Positions 15,062-26,807 of a stretch of DNA of 64,000 nucleotides are shown here, one piece after another; position 1 is the first letter of the stretch; each line of letters starts with the position of its first letter. Source of the stretch: Streptomyces alfalfae (lineage in GTDB: Bacteria > Actinomycetota > Actinomycetes > Streptomycetales > Streptomycetaceae). The stretch spans positions 248,001-312,000 of the forward strand of contig NZ_QEXM01000051.1 in the NCBI RefSeq assembly GCF_004127445.1, given 5' to 3'. The notes beneath the pieces were generated by a model that was given only the letters and a program-made list of their open reading frames with translations, was not told the origin of the DNA and made no database searches. The translations under genes and the position numbers were made by a program.

Positions 15062-16318
15062 GTGGATGAGACGCGTGCGGCCGAGCCGCCTTCCCGTGCC
15101 TCCGGTGGTCCCCAGGCCGGGGCAGGCGCCGCGGCGACCGGCGCGCGGAAGCCCTCCGGCGCCGCCTACCGGAACCTGGCCGTCGCCACCATCGGCTTCA
15201 CGCTCACCTTCTGGGCCTGGGACCTGGTGGCGCCGCTCGGCAGCGACTTCAGCGACCGGCTGGGCCTGAGCTCCTTCGAGCAGTCGCTCCTGGTCGCCGT
15301 CCCGGTGATCGTCGGCTCCCTCGGCCGCGTGCCGGTCGGCGCCCTGACCGACCGCTACGGCGCCCGGCTGATGTTCCCGCTCGTCTCGGCGCTCACGATC
15401 ATCCCGGTGCTGCTGATCATCCCGGCCAGGAACAACTTCGGCGCGATGCTCGCGGTCGGCTTCCTGCTCGGCCTCGGCGGGACCACGTTCGCCATCGGCA
15501 TCCCCCTGGTCAACTCCTGGTTCCCGCCGGCCCGCAGGGGCTTCGCGCTCGGCGTCTTCGGCATGGGCATGGGCGGCGTGGCGCTCTCCGGCTACTTCAC
15601 GCCCCGCATCGCCGAACACGGCGACAACCTGCCGTACGTCATCGTGGCCATCGCGCTCGCGGTCTTCGCGGCGCTCGCCGCGCTGCTCATCAGGGACCGT
15701 CCCGACCGGCCCGTGCCCACCGAGCCCCTCGGCGCCCGCCTCGGGCAGGCGGGACGGCTGCAGGTCACCTGGGAGCTCTCCGCCCTCTACGCGATCGGCT
15801 TCGGCGGCATCGTCGCCTTCGGCGTGTACTTGCCCACCTATCTGAAGACCTGGTACGACCTCTCACCCACCGACGCGGGCACCAAAGCGGCCGGGTTCGC
15901 GCTGGTCACCGTCGTCTTCCGACCCATCGGCGGCTGGCTGTCGGACCGCTTCCACCCTGCCACGGTCACCACGGGCGCCCTCGCGCTGGTCGCGCTCTTC
16001 GCCGTCGTACAGGCCTTCGATCCCCGGCTGAACCCGGTGGGCACGATCTGCTTCCTGCTCATGGCGGCCGGTCTCGGCACCGCGAGCGGCAGCGTCTTCG
16101 CGCTCGTCTCCCAGGTCACCCCGCAGCCGAAGGTCGGCTCCGTCACCGGCATCGTGGGCGCGGTCGGCGGACTCGGCGGCTTCCTGCCGCCCCTGGTCAT
16201 GGGCGCGATCTACAGCGCCAAGGACTCGTACTCCATCGGCTTCATGCTCCTCTCCGACCTGGCGCTCGCGGGCTGCGTGTACTCCTACGGGCGCATGAGA
16301 AATGCCCGCGCGGAGTGA
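15062..16318 (+). CDS. MFS transporter, nitrate/nitrite (NarK)-like
   Basis: The 418-aa membrane protein has about 12 predicted helices. After a polar N-terminal tail (about 38 residues) come NLAVATIGFTLTFWAWDLVAPLG, the MFS motif GRVPVGALTDRYGAR, GLGGTTFAIGIPLVNSWFPP (a nitrate-signature-like segment) and, in the second half, FRPIGGWLSDRFHP. This resembles NarK-type nitrate/nitrite carriers, but the substrate is not proven. It lies 9 bp after the glycosylase gene. Confidence 0.8.
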   Translation: MDETRAAEPPSRASGGPQAGAGAAATGARKPSGAAYRNLAVATIGFTLTFWAWDLVAPLGSDFSDRLGLSSFEQSLLVAVPVIVGSLGRVPVGALTDRYGARLMFPLVSALTIIPVLLIIPARNNFGAMLAVGFLLGLGGTTFAIGIPLVNSWFPPARRGFALGVFGMGMGGVALSGYFTPRIAEHGDNLPYVIVAIALAVFAALAALLIRDRPDRPVPTEPLGARLGQAGRLQVTWELSALYAIGFGGIVAFGVYLPTYLKTWYDLSPTDAGTKAAGFALVTVVFRPIGGWLSDRFHPATVTTGALALVALFAVVQAFDPRLNPVGTICFLLMAAGLGTASGSVFALVSQVTPQPKVGSVTGIVGAVGGLGGFLPPLVMGAIYSAKDSYSIGFMLLSDLALAGCVYSYGRMRNARAE

Positions 16319-16331
16319 CGGAGGGCGCGTC

Positions 16332-16337
16332 TAGGCT
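16332..16337 (+). promoter_or_regulatory. -10 hexamer for the prolyl aminopeptidase gene
   Basis: TAGGCT ends 6 nt before ATG 16344 and no ribosome site is seen, so the transcript is probably leaderless. Confidence 0.5.
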
Positions 16338-16343
16338 GCGCCG

Positions 16344-17294
16344 ATGGGCCTCTATCCGGACATCGAACCCTACGACCACGGCATGCTCGACGTCGGCGAC
16401 GGCAACCGCGTGTACTGGGAGGTCTGCGGCAACCCGCTCGGCAAACCCGCCGTGGTGCTGCACGGCGGCCCCGGCTCCGGCTGCACCCCCTTCTTCCGCC
16501 GGTACTTCGACCCCGACGCCTACCGGATCGTCCTGCTCGACCAGCGGGGCAGCGGCCGTTCCACCCCGCACGCGAGCGACCCGGCCACTGACATGGGCGC
16601 CAACACCATGAAGCACCTCCTCGGCGACCTCGAACTGCTCCGGCGAGCGCTGCGGATCGAGAAGTGGCTGGTGTGGGGCGTCTCCTTCGGTTCCGTCCTC
16701 GGACTGCGGTACGCGCAGACGCACCCCGACCGGGTCTCGGAGCTGGTCCTCACGGGGCTCGCCACGGGCAGCCGCGCCGAGGTCGAGCTGCTCACGCGCG
16801 GGCTGGGGCGGATCTTCCCCGAGGCATGGCGGGCGTTCAGGGACGGCGTGCCGGCCGACGAGCGGGACGGGGATCTCGCCGCCGCCTACAACCGCCTGCT
16901 CGCCTCACCGGACGCGGCGGTACGGGCCGCCGCCGCGCGGGCCTGGACGGACTGGGAGACGGCGTTCGCACCGGCGCCGCCGAGGTCCATCGCACGCTAC
17001 GAGGACGCGGACTTCCGGGCCGGTTTCGCACGGACCGTCACGCACTACTTCGCCCACGACCACTGGCTGGGCGGCGACGAGGTGGTCCTGCGGGACGCGC
17101 CCTCGCTGGCCGGCATCCCGGGCGTGGTCGTCCAGGGCAGCCTGGACTTCGGCAACCTCCTCGGCATCCCGTGGCGGCTGCGCGAGGCGTGGCCGGGCAG
17201 CGAGCTGATCCTCGTGGACGAGGCGGGGCACAACGCGGGGGCGCCCGGGATCGCCGACCGGCTGGCGGCGGCGACGGACCGGTTCAGGGAGTGA
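16344..17294 (+). CDS. pip: Prolyl aminopeptidase (alpha/beta hydrolase)
   Basis: The 316-aa protein begins GLYPDIEPYDHGMLDVGDGN, typical of proline iminopeptidases. It has HGGPGSGCTPFFRRYFDP (oxyanion region), LLDQRGSGRSTPHA, the nucleophile elbow GVSFGSVLGL where the family usually has GGSWGS, QGSLDFGNLL with the catalytic Asp, and DEAGHNAG with the catalytic His. It should release N-terminal proline from peptides in the cytoplasm. The Trp-to-Phe change in the elbow and SLD in place of RYD are mild departures. Confidence 0.85.
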   Translation: MGLYPDIEPYDHGMLDVGDGNRVYWEVCGNPLGKPAVVLHGGPGSGCTPFFRRYFDPDAYRIVLLDQRGSGRSTPHASDPATDMGANTMKHLLGDLELLRRALRIEKWLVWGVSFGSVLGLRYAQTHPDRVSELVLTGLATGSRAEVELLTRGLGRIFPEAWRAFRDGVPADERDGDLAAAYNRLLASPDAAVRAAAARAWTDWETAFAPAPPRSIARYEDADFRAGFARTVTHYFAHDHWLGGDEVVLRDAPSLAGIPGVVVQGSLDFGNLLGIPWRLREAWPGSELILVDEAGHNAGAPGIADRLAAATDRFRE

Positions 17295-17567
17295 CGCGGG
17301 CCCTGCCGGCGAGGTGAGCGCGGCTCCGGCGGAGGCGGGTCGGGAGTCGCGGGTCGGGGTGCGGGGCGCGGGGTGCGGGGGAGCAAACCCCGGGCGGGAG
17401 CGCGCACTTGGGCGCGAGGCGTCGGACGAGCGCCGCTGCCGTAGGAGTGATTCTCCGGGGTGAACTGCCGCCGTCCCGGCGGGGGAGCCGCCGCGGCAGG
17501 GGCGCGGCGACCGCACACTCCGGGGAACGCGCCGGGCAGGACCGGCGCCGAGCCAGTGGAGTCCCCG

Positions 17568-18638
17568 GTGCCAGAACAGCTCCCGAGCCGCCCCCGCCCC
17601 CCGCTCCGCCGGGGCAGGCGCCGCCTCCTCGCCCGCGTCCTCACGGCCGCTGCCCTCCTGCTCGCCGCGGCGGCGACCGGGCACGCGCACACCGACGGCG
17701 GGCCCGCGGCACGGGAGGGGGCCGGTGGCGGCGGGGCGGCACGAGGGGGCGCGGGCGCCTTCTGGGTCGAGCCCGACAGCGCCGCCGCCCGGCAGGCCGC
17801 CGTGTGGCGACGGCAGGGCAGGATGGACGACGCCCGCATGATCGAGCGCGTCGCCGCCCGCCCGCAGGCCGTCTGGCTGAACGAGGACGGGCCGGGCGCC
17901 ACCGTGCGCGCCCAGGTGGAGGCGGCGTCGAAGCAGGGCCGCACCGCCGTCCTCGTCGCCTACTTCATCCCGCACCGCGACTGCGGGGCGTACTCCGCGG
18001 GCGGCGCCCGCGACGCCGCCCAGTACCGCGCATACATCGACGACTTCGCCGCCGGGCTCGGCGCCACGGGCGCGTACGTGATCGTCGAGCCGGACGCCGT
18101 CGCGCACATGGTGGCCGGCTGCAAGGGGGCCGCCGCCGGCGAACGGTACGAACTGCTCGCCCACGCGGTACGGACCCTGAAGCGCGTGCCGAACACCAAG
18201 GTGTACCTGGACGCGGGCAACGCGGGCTGGATCCCGGACGAGCGACGCCTGGTCGGCCCGCTGCGCGCCGCGGGGATCGCCGCGGCCGACGGCTTCGCGC
18301 TGAACGTCGCCAACCACTACACGGACGCGGCGAGCACCGCGTACGGCCACCGGCTCGTCCGGGCGCTCGACGGCGGCGGGCGTTTCGTCGTCGACAGCAG
18401 CCGCAACGGCAACGGCCCCTACGTCGGCGTGGACGCCTGGTGCAACCCGCCGGGCCGGGCGCTGGGCACCCCGCCCACCACGAGGACCGGCGACGCCTCG
18501 CTCGACGCCTACCTGTGGGTCAAGCGGCCCGGAGAGTCCGACGGAACCTGCCGCGGCGGGCCGAAGGCCGGGCAGTGGTGGCCCGAGTACGCCCTCGGCC
18601 TGGCGCGACGGGCCAAGGATCAGCCCCCGGGCGCCTGA
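17568..18638 (+). CDS. Secreted GH6 cellulase (endoglucanase)
   Basis: This 356-aa protein has an Arg-rich N-terminus and a hydrophobic signal segment (RVLTAAALLLAAAATGHAH). The catalytic domain is glycoside hydrolase family 6: YFIPHRDCGAYSAGG carries a conserved Asp, YVIVEPDAVAHM carries the family E-P-D acid, and VYLDAGNAGW, GFALNVANHY, FVVDSSRNGNGP and AYLWVKRPGESDG complete the fold. It hydrolyses beta-1,4-glucans outside the cell and lacks a cellulose-binding module. GTG 17568 follows GTGGAG at a suitable distance. Its end overlaps the convergent GNAT gene by 19 bp. Confidence 0.88.
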   Translation: MPEQLPSRPRPPLRRGRRRLLARVLTAAALLLAAAATGHAHTDGGPAAREGAGGGGAARGGAGAFWVEPDSAAARQAAVWRRQGRMDDARMIERVAARPQAVWLNEDGPGATVRAQVEAASKQGRTAVLVAYFIPHRDCGAYSAGGARDAAQYRAYIDDFAAGLGATGAYVIVEPDAVAHMVAGCKGAAAGERYELLAHAVRTLKRVPNTKVYLDAGNAGWIPDERRLVGPLRAAGIAAADGFALNVANHYTDAASTAYGHRLVRALDGGGRFVVDSSRNGNGPYVGVDAWCNPPGRALGTPPTTRTGDASLDAYLWVKRPGESDGTCRGGPKAGQWWPEYALGLARRAKDQPPGA

Positions 18639-19093
18639 GCGCCGGGCCGCCAGACGAAGCGGACGTCCGGCTCGCGCTCCTCGTTGCCGGAGCCGTCCGT
18701 ACGCTCCGCCTCGGTGAAGCCATGGCGTGCGTAGAAGCGGTGCGCGGGGGCGTTGACCTGGAACGTCCAGAGCGAGAGGCCCTGCGGGCGGTGCTCCTTG
18801 GCCAGGGCCACGAACCGGTCGCCGATGCCGTGCCCGCGCCACTCGGGGGCGAGGTAGAGCTGGCTCAGCTCGTCGCCCTCCAGCACCATCATGCCGACGG
18901 GCTCGCCCGCGGCCTGTGCGAGCCAGGTCCCGCCGCGCGGCACCACGACGTACGTGAAGAAGTCCCGCACCTCGTCGTCGCTGTGGGCCCGCCGCACCGA
19001 CGGCAGCGCGGCGTCGTAGGAGCGCAGATAGACGTCGGCGACGGCGGCGCCGTCGGACCCGGTGGCCGGGCGCAGCTCGACCGGGGCGATCAC
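18620..19093 (-). CDS. GNAT family N-acetyltransferase
   Basis: The 157-aa protein shows the GNAT core: PATGSDGAAVADVYLRSY at the N-terminus, VGMMVLEGDELSQLYLAPEWRGHGIGDRF (motif A with R-G-H-G-I-G acetyl-CoA loop) and LWTFQVNAPAHRFYARHGFTEAE (motif B). The acceptor is unknown. The GTG start overlaps the RidA stop (GTGA at 19093-19090), so the two proteins are translationally coupled. Confidence 0.8.
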   Translation of the reverse strand: MIAPVELRPATGSDGAAVADVYLRSYDAALPSVRRAHSDDEVRDFFTYVVVPRGGTWLAQAAGEPVGMMVLEGDELSQLYLAPEWRGHGIGDRFVALAKEHRPQGLSLWTFQVNAPAHRFYARHGFTEAERTDGSGNEEREPDVRFVWRPGAQAPGG

Positions 19094-19533
19094 GCGCCGC
19101 CCTCGGCGTCCGGGCCGGCTCCGGCGCCCTCGGGGACGACGGCGGTGGCCGTGATCTCGACGAGCTGGCCCGGATAGCCGAGGCAGGTGGTGCCGAGCAG
19201 CGTCGAGGTGTGCGGGCCCGCGTGCAGGGCGGACGCGCGGACGACCGCCCAGGCCTCGCTGAGCGCCGAGACCTCGTCGCTCACCACGTACACCGTGCTG
19301 GCCACCACCTGCGACAGGTCGCTGCCCACCGCGCGCAGGGCCTCGTCGAGGTTGGCGATGACCTGCTCGGTCTGGCGGGTGACGTCTCCCTCACCGACGA
19401 GCCTGCCCGCCGGGTCGAGGGGGACGGAGCCCGCCATGAAGGCCAGCCGGGCGCCGGCCTCGACCACGGCGGCGTGCGCGTAGCCCGGGGGCGGGAAGAG
19501 GGTGGGGACGACCGTGCGTTCCGAAGGGGCCAT
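19090..19533 (-). CDS. RidA/YjgF-type protein
   Basis: This 147-aa protein shows the Rid fold: PPPGYAHAAVVEAGARLAFMAGSVPLDPAGRLVGEGD, QTEQVIANLDEALRAVGSDL, VVASTVYVV and a C-terminal YPGQLVEITATAVV. The classic RidA arginine that binds the imine substrate is not evident in the final motif, so imine deaminase activity is uncertain. ATG 19533 is used; in-frame starts at 19569 and 19596 exist but none has a convincing ribosome site. It is coupled to the downstream GNAT gene. Confidence 0.75.
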   Translation of the reverse strand: MAPSERTVVPTLFPPPGYAHAAVVEAGARLAFMAGSVPLDPAGRLVGEGDVTRQTEQVIANLDEALRAVGSDLSQVVASTVYVVSDEVSALSEAWAVVRASALHAGPHTSTLLGTTCLGYPGQLVEITATAVVPEGAGAGPDAEGGA

Positions 19534-19616
19534 GGGGGGATGATGCGGGGCCCCGGGGCGCCACCGCATCCGATTTTCGCCGCGCCCCGCCTCCACCGCT
19601 TCGGCGTCGGCGCCCG

Positions 19617-19639
19617 TTGTCAGTGGTCTGGCCTAGGGT
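19617..19639 (+). promoter_or_regulatory. RecA-NDp/PafBC-type DNA-damage promoter of the SNF2-SWIM operon
   Basis: TTGTCAGTG (19617-19625), 8 bp (GTCTGGCC), TAGGGT (19634-19639): an exact match to tTGTCRGTG-N8-TAnnnT, the LexA-independent damage promoter of actinobacteria. Transcription should begin near 19645. Confidence 0.8.
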
Positions 19640-19644
19640 GGCGA

Positions 19645-19760
19645 ATGTCGGGTCAGGTGCGCGGGACCGGTGCTCTGAGCTGGGCTCTCGTGAGGTCGCG
19701 TGGATTCTCGGGGGAGGGCCCCGCCGGGTGCGCACCGGGAGAGGGAGCGAGGTGGTGGCG

Positions 19761-19764
<4 letters not shown>
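19645..19764 (+). CDS. Putative leaderless 39-codon uORF ahead of the SNF2 gene
   Basis: ATG 19645 lies 5 nt after the TAGGGT -10 hexamer and opens a frame of 39 codons that begins MSGQVRGTGALSWALVRSRG and ends GEGARWWR. Its TGA (19762-19764) overlaps a GTG start for the SNF2 gene as GTGA. I recognise no family. It could be a regulatory uORF or simply a chance frame in the leader; the promoter distance and the coupling make the former plausible. Confidence 0.35.
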
Positions 19765-22696
<2,932 letters not shown>

Positions 22697-22700
<4 letters not shown>

Positions 22701-24154
22701 GGCGCCGGGGCGGGCTCGGCTGGGCCAGCGGGATGAGCGAGACGAGCCGCATGGGCAGCGGCCGCGTCTTCCCCGCCCTGCCGCCGCACCCCGACCCCGA
22801 GGCGCCGTTCGCCGCGACCTGGTGGGGCAACGCCTGGATCGACGCGCTGGAGGCCGGCGCCCTCGACCAGGCCCGCCTGGCGCGCGGCCGGACGTACGCG
22901 CGTGGCGGCGCGGTCGACACGATCACCGTCGCCCCCGGCCGCATCGTGGCTTACGTCCACGGCAGCCGCCCCCGCCCCTACCGCGCGGAGATCCGCCTGC
23001 GCACGATGCTGCCCGAGCACTGGGACCGCTTCCTGGACGCGGTGACGGACGACCCCGCGCACATCGCCGCCCTCCTGGACAAGGACATGCCGCACGCCCT
23101 GGCCGACGCGGCGGACCGCGCGGACGTCCCCCTCCTGCCGGGCGCCCGCGAGCTGTCCCCCTCCTGCACCTGCCCCGACCGCGGCCACCCCTGCAAACAC
23201 GCGGCGGCCCTGGCCTACCAGACGGCCCGCCTCCTGGACGCCGACCCCTTCGTCCTGCTGCTCCTGCGCGGCGGCGAGGAGCCCGACCTCCTGGACGAGC
23301 TGGCCCACCGCAACGCCCGTGCCTCGGCGGCGGAACAGACCGCCCCGGACGGCGCACCGTCGCCCGCCCCAGCCCCGGCAGCCCCCGCCGCCGTGCCTGC
23401 CGCGGCCCCCGCCGCCGCACCTGCGCAGACGCCGGAGCCCACCCCCACGCGCCCGCCCGAGCCCACGTCCCCCGCACCCACCGCCGGTCCGGCACCGGCG
23501 CTCCCGGGAGGCCCGGCGCTCCCGGGGGTCCTGGCCAGGGACGTCCTCGCCAAGGACGTCCGTCGTCCCCTGCCGCCCCCGCAGGCGCCCCCGGCGCACC
23601 CGGGTGAGCCGCCGGTCCTGCCGGCCATGCCGGGCGCCCCGGATCCGGCCTCCCTGGAATTCCTGATCACGGACGCGGCGACGCGGGCGCACGCGTTCCT
23701 CACCACCGGGGCGGACCCGTTCACGGCCGCGTCCCCCTGGCACGACGCGGTCCGCCTGGCGGCCTCGCACCCGGGGCTGACGGGCCGCAGGACCTTCAGC
23801 CGCCAGTTCGCCGAGCTGGCCCGCTCGGTGGGCCGCACCCCCGGCGACCTCTCCCGGGCGGCGGCGGCCTGGCGTCAGGGCGGCGAGGACGGCCTGGCGG
23901 TCCTCGAATCCCCCTGGGACCCCCCGGCCGGACCCTTCGACCGAGCGCGTGGCGCCCTCGCGTCGGCGGACCTTCCCCGCATGACGATCCACCGCAACCA
24001 CCTCACGAACGCGGAGGGCGCCCTCCAGCTCCGCTTCGGCCGCGACGGCCGCTGGTATCCGTACCAGAGCGAGCCCGGAGCGGACGACTGGTGGCCGGAG
24101 GGAGAGGCGGACGAGGACGTGGTGGGCGCCCTGACAGCGGTTCTCGGCGGCTGA
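22697..24154 (+). CDS. SWIM zinc-finger protein, partner of the SNF2 ATPase
   Basis: The 485-aa protein begins at an ATGA overlap with the SNF2 stop. Its N-terminal part (ATWWGNAWIDALEAGALD, RGRTYARGGAVDTITVAPG) is typical of bacterial SWIM proteins. The zinc motif CTCPDRGHPCKHAAAL (CxC...CxH) lies near 156-171. A long Ala/Pro linker (about 212-320) follows, then a C-terminal domain (FLITDAATRAHAFL, LSRAAAAWRQGGEDGLAVLE). SWIM domains are known companions of SNF2 ATPases and are thought to bind DNA or protein. The shared promoter suggests joint induction by DNA damage. Confidence 0.85.
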
Positions 24155-24179
24155 CGGCCTGGCGGGCGGGGCCGCTCGC

Positions 24180-24836
24180 TCACGCCCCCAGATGGGCCAG
24201 TTCGGCGTCGCCCGCCGGATAGGGCCGCTCGGCGGGGAGCAGCTTCTCGGCCGCCGAGAGGTCTCCGGCGCGTACGAGGGCGTGGACGTCCCGCGCCAGG
24301 GCGGTGACGTCCGTGATGGAGACCGTCCACTCGTCCGCGTAGCGGCGGGAGGCGTCGCCCGCCAGGCCGAGCTGGAGCGAGCGGTGGGGCAGGGGATGGA
24401 GGCGGAGGTCCCGTTCGGGGTCCCACTGGACCCGGGCGGGGGCCTGGCGCAGGGCGCGCTTCCAGGCGGCTTCGTCGGGGTGGAGGCCGCGCGCGTAGTG
24501 CGAGAGGCAGGCGTTGCGCAGCGCCCAGTCGAAGCCCTCGCGGGTGATCTCGACGGCCAGCACGGTCTGCTGCCCCTCCTTCGTGGCCCAGCCGCTGCGG
24601 TACATCATCCAGAGGAAGGACGGTTTGATCCACGTCATGCGGTCCCGCTTCCAGGCGGCGGGGAAGCGGCCGTCGCGGGCCGCGGGAACGCCGAGCCCGG
24701 GGGCGTAGGCCTGGTAGACCGTGATCGTCGAGTCCGTGTGCAGGGCGCGGATCTGACGGCCCGGCGTGGGCGGCTCGGCGGACGGGGCGGCCGGGACGGC
24801 GGACGTGGCGGTGCTGTCGGCGTGCTGGGCTTTCAT
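24180..24836 (-). CDS. DUF4291 family protein
   Basis: The 218-aa protein has the DUF4291 pattern: RQIRALHTDSTITVYQAYAP, WKRDRMTWIKPSFLWMMYRSGW and REGFDWALRNACLSHYARGL, with an RxL/QWDPER segment (RVQWDPERDLRLHPLPHRS). The biochemical role of this family is not known. ATG 24836 begins a polar Ala/Pro-rich tail of about 25 residues; a start closer to RQIRAL is possible. It converges with the SWIM gene 25 bp away. Confidence 0.75.
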   Translation of the reverse strand: MKAQHADSTATSAVPAAPSAEPPTPGRQIRALHTDSTITVYQAYAPGLGVPAARDGRFPAAWKRDRMTWIKPSFLWMMYRSGWATKEGQQTVLAVEITREGFDWALRNACLSHYARGLHPDEAAWKRALRQAPARVQWDPERDLRLHPLPHRSLQLGLAGDASRRYADEWTVSITDVTALARDVHALVRAGDLSAAEKLLPAERPYPAGDAELAHLGA

Positions 24837-24969
24837 GGGGCCAGCGTGCTGGTGGCATGGCTGATTCGCCACTGAATTGTGGGCGGGGCGCGTTACGTTG
24901 GGGGTGCCGGGTGAGGCCGGTGGCGGTGGCGGAGGCGGCGGGAGCCGACGGCAGAGGGGGGAGTGCGCG

Positions 24970-25752
24970 GTGGGCGCGACGGACGGTTCCGACCAGGACG
25001 CGGCCTTCCTCGACCGGGTCGCCGACCGGCTCGCCGCCCTGCCCGGCGTCCTCGCCGTCACCCTCGGCGGCTCACGCGCCCAGGGCACGCACACGCCGGA
25101 CAGCGACTGGGACTTCGCCGTGTACTACCGCGGGCCCGCGTTCGACCCCGCCGACCTGCGCGGCATCGGCTGGGAAGGGGAGGTCCACGGCATCGGCGAC
25201 TGGGGTGGCGGCGTCTTCAACGGCGGCGCGTGGCTGACCGTGGAGGGACGCCGCGTCGACGTGCACTACCGCGATCTGGACGTGGTGGAGCATGAGCTCG
25301 CCGAAGCGGAGCAGGGCCGCTTCCGGTGGGAGCCGCTGATGTTCCACCTCGCCGGCATCCCCAGCTACCTGGTGCTGGCGGAGCTCGCCGTCAACGACGT
25401 GCTGCGGGGCGAACTGCCCCGCCCCGCCTACCCCGAGGCGCTCCGCCGCACCGCCCCCCGCGTCTGGCTGGAACGGGCCCGCACGACCCTCGGGTACGCC
25501 CGCGCCAACCACGCCCCGCGCGCCCGCCTCACCGAGGTCGCGGGCGCCGTCGCAACGGCCGCGGCACAGGCCGGGCAGGGGGTGCTCGCGGCACGCGGGG
25601 AGTGGGTGACCAATGAGAAGCGGCTCCTTGAGCGGGCCGGGCTGCGCGGCGTGGACGGGGTCCTGTCCTCGCTGGAGGCGGACCCCGACGCACTCGCCGC
25701 GGCGATCACCGAGACGGAGAGGCTGATCGACGCCGCGGTGAGCAGCGGGTAG
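24970..25752 (+). CDS. Nucleotidyltransferase-domain protein
   Basis: The 260-aa protein carries the minimal nucleotidyltransferase signature GGSRAQGTHTPDSDWDFAVY (G-S ... D-x-D) near 33-52, with a third acidic residue in GRRVDVHYRD. The C-terminal helical part resembles kanamycin-nucleotidyltransferase/DUF4037-like proteins. It could adenylylate a small molecule or protein; the target is unknown. GTG 24970 follows GAGGGGGGAG. A weaker RecA-NDp-like box (7 of 9, with N8-TACGTT) lies at 24877-24899. Confidence 0.65.
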   Translation: MGATDGSDQDAAFLDRVADRLAALPGVLAVTLGGSRAQGTHTPDSDWDFAVYYRGPAFDPADLRGIGWEGEVHGIGDWGGGVFNGGAWLTVEGRRVDVHYRDLDVVEHELAEAEQGRFRWEPLMFHLAGIPSYLVLAELAVNDVLRGELPRPAYPEALRRTAPRVWLERARTTLGYARANHAPRARLTEVAGAVATAAAQAGQGVLAARGEWVTNEKRLLERAGLRGVDGVLSSLEADPDALAAAITETERLIDAAVSSG

Positions 25753-25789
25753 CCACCGCGCGGCGGCACGTCGCGGCCTCGGAAGGGCG

Positions 25790-26590
25790 TCAGGCCGGAT
25801 CTTCCCCCGCGCCGCCGAGCCGGTACGACCTGAACTCCCGCCATCCCTTGCCGGGACCGTCCGTCACGAGGAGGTCGACCGAAGACACGCGGCTGACCAG
25901 CGGGAGGTGCGGGGCGAGTTCGCACTCCAGGGCGTCGTAGGCCGCCTCGTAGGTGTCCGGGCCCTCGTGGTTCGCGAGGGTCAGATGGGGGGCCAGGGGC
26001 GGGTCGAAGATCCCGCGGTAGGGGACGGCCTCGGGCCAGCGGGCGGTGAGGGCCTCGGTGAGCGCGCGGAGGGGGGCTTCGGGGGCCGGGGGGAGGTAGA
26101 GGACCCCCGGATAGCGGCGGAACCGCGTGAACGTGAGCGTGAACGGGGCATGCGCCGCGAAGAGCCCCACCAACTCGGCGTGGACGGACCCCGCTCCCGG
26201 GCCGCCAAGCTTTGACCGGGAGCCACCGGATTCCGGCCGGGAGCCGTCGGTCCCCGTCGCCGAGCCGTCGGTCCCCGTCGCCGAGCCGTCGGCCCCTGCT
26301 CCCGAGCCGTCGGTCCCCGCCGCCGAGTCGTCGAACCGTGACTCCCCGAGGAACGGGTAGAGAACCGTGATGTGCGCCGGGAAACCGGCCCGCACCAGGT
26401 GATCCGCCTCCGGGACACGGATCGTCAGGACCGTGTCCCCGGGAAGATCGGGCCACCCGGCGTCCGCCGGCTCGCCACGAGCCTGCCCGCCACGCGCCCG
26501 CTCACCGGCCGTCCGTTCGCCGCGCGCCCGTTCACCGCTCGCCCCAGGGGCAGGTATCGGCGCCGTATCCGTCGTCCCCACGGCCCTCAT
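25790..26590 (-). CDS. 2'-5' RNA ligase-like (2H phosphoesterase) protein with internal repeats
   Basis: The 266-aa protein carries both 2H signatures, AHITVLYPF and APHLTLANH, which place it in the 2H phosphoesterase/2'-5' RNA ligase superfamily acting on RNA or cyclic phosphates. Between them is a low-complexity linker made of repeated GSATGTD-like heptapeptides (DNA repeats about 26240-26330), and the N-terminus is Glu/Arg/Gly-rich. Both catalytic His remain. ATG 26590 follows GGGCGAGG; another start at 26617 is possible. Confidence 0.7.
   Translation of the reverse strand: MRAVGTTDTAPIPAPGASGERARGERTAGERARGGQARGEPADAGWPDLPGDTVLTIRVPEADHLVRAGFPAHITVLYPFLGESRFDDSAAGTDGSGAGADGSATGTDGSATGTDGSRPESGGSRSKLGGPGAGSVHAELVGLFAAHAPFTLTFTRFRRYPGVLYLPPAPEAPLRALTEALTARWPEAVPYRGIFDPPLAPHLTLANHEGPDTYEAAYDALECELAPHLPLVSRVSSVDLLVTDGPGKGWREFRSYRLGGAGEDPA
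26240..26335. repeat. In-frame 21-bp tandem repeats in the 2H phosphoesterase gene
   Basis: On the plus strand GAGCCGTCGGTCCCCGTCGCC-like 21-bp units occur about four times in a row, two of them identical. They encode degenerate seven-residue GSATGTD-type repeats on the minus strand, between the two HxT motifs. Confidence 0.8.
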
Positions 26591-26807
26591 GCCTCGCCCG
26601 AAACGTCCCGCTCGCACTGCGTCACCCGAAAGGGAGCCGTCGACCGGATCTCCCGCAGGGTCATCGTGTCACGCCCGTCTCGTCCGGCACGGTCGCACCC
26701 CGCCGTCGGCTATGCCACGTCCACCACGCCGTCTTCCCTGCGTCACCCGACTCCCCTACGTTTCCGCTGAGTTGGCCGCAGCGGTACGTGAGAGGACGGT
26801 GTACGGA

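Noticed and set aside
17395..17420. Possible CebR operator upstream of the GH6 cellulase
   Set aside because: Only a half-site resembling GGGAGCGC of TGGGAGCGCTCCCA is present; the second half is missing.
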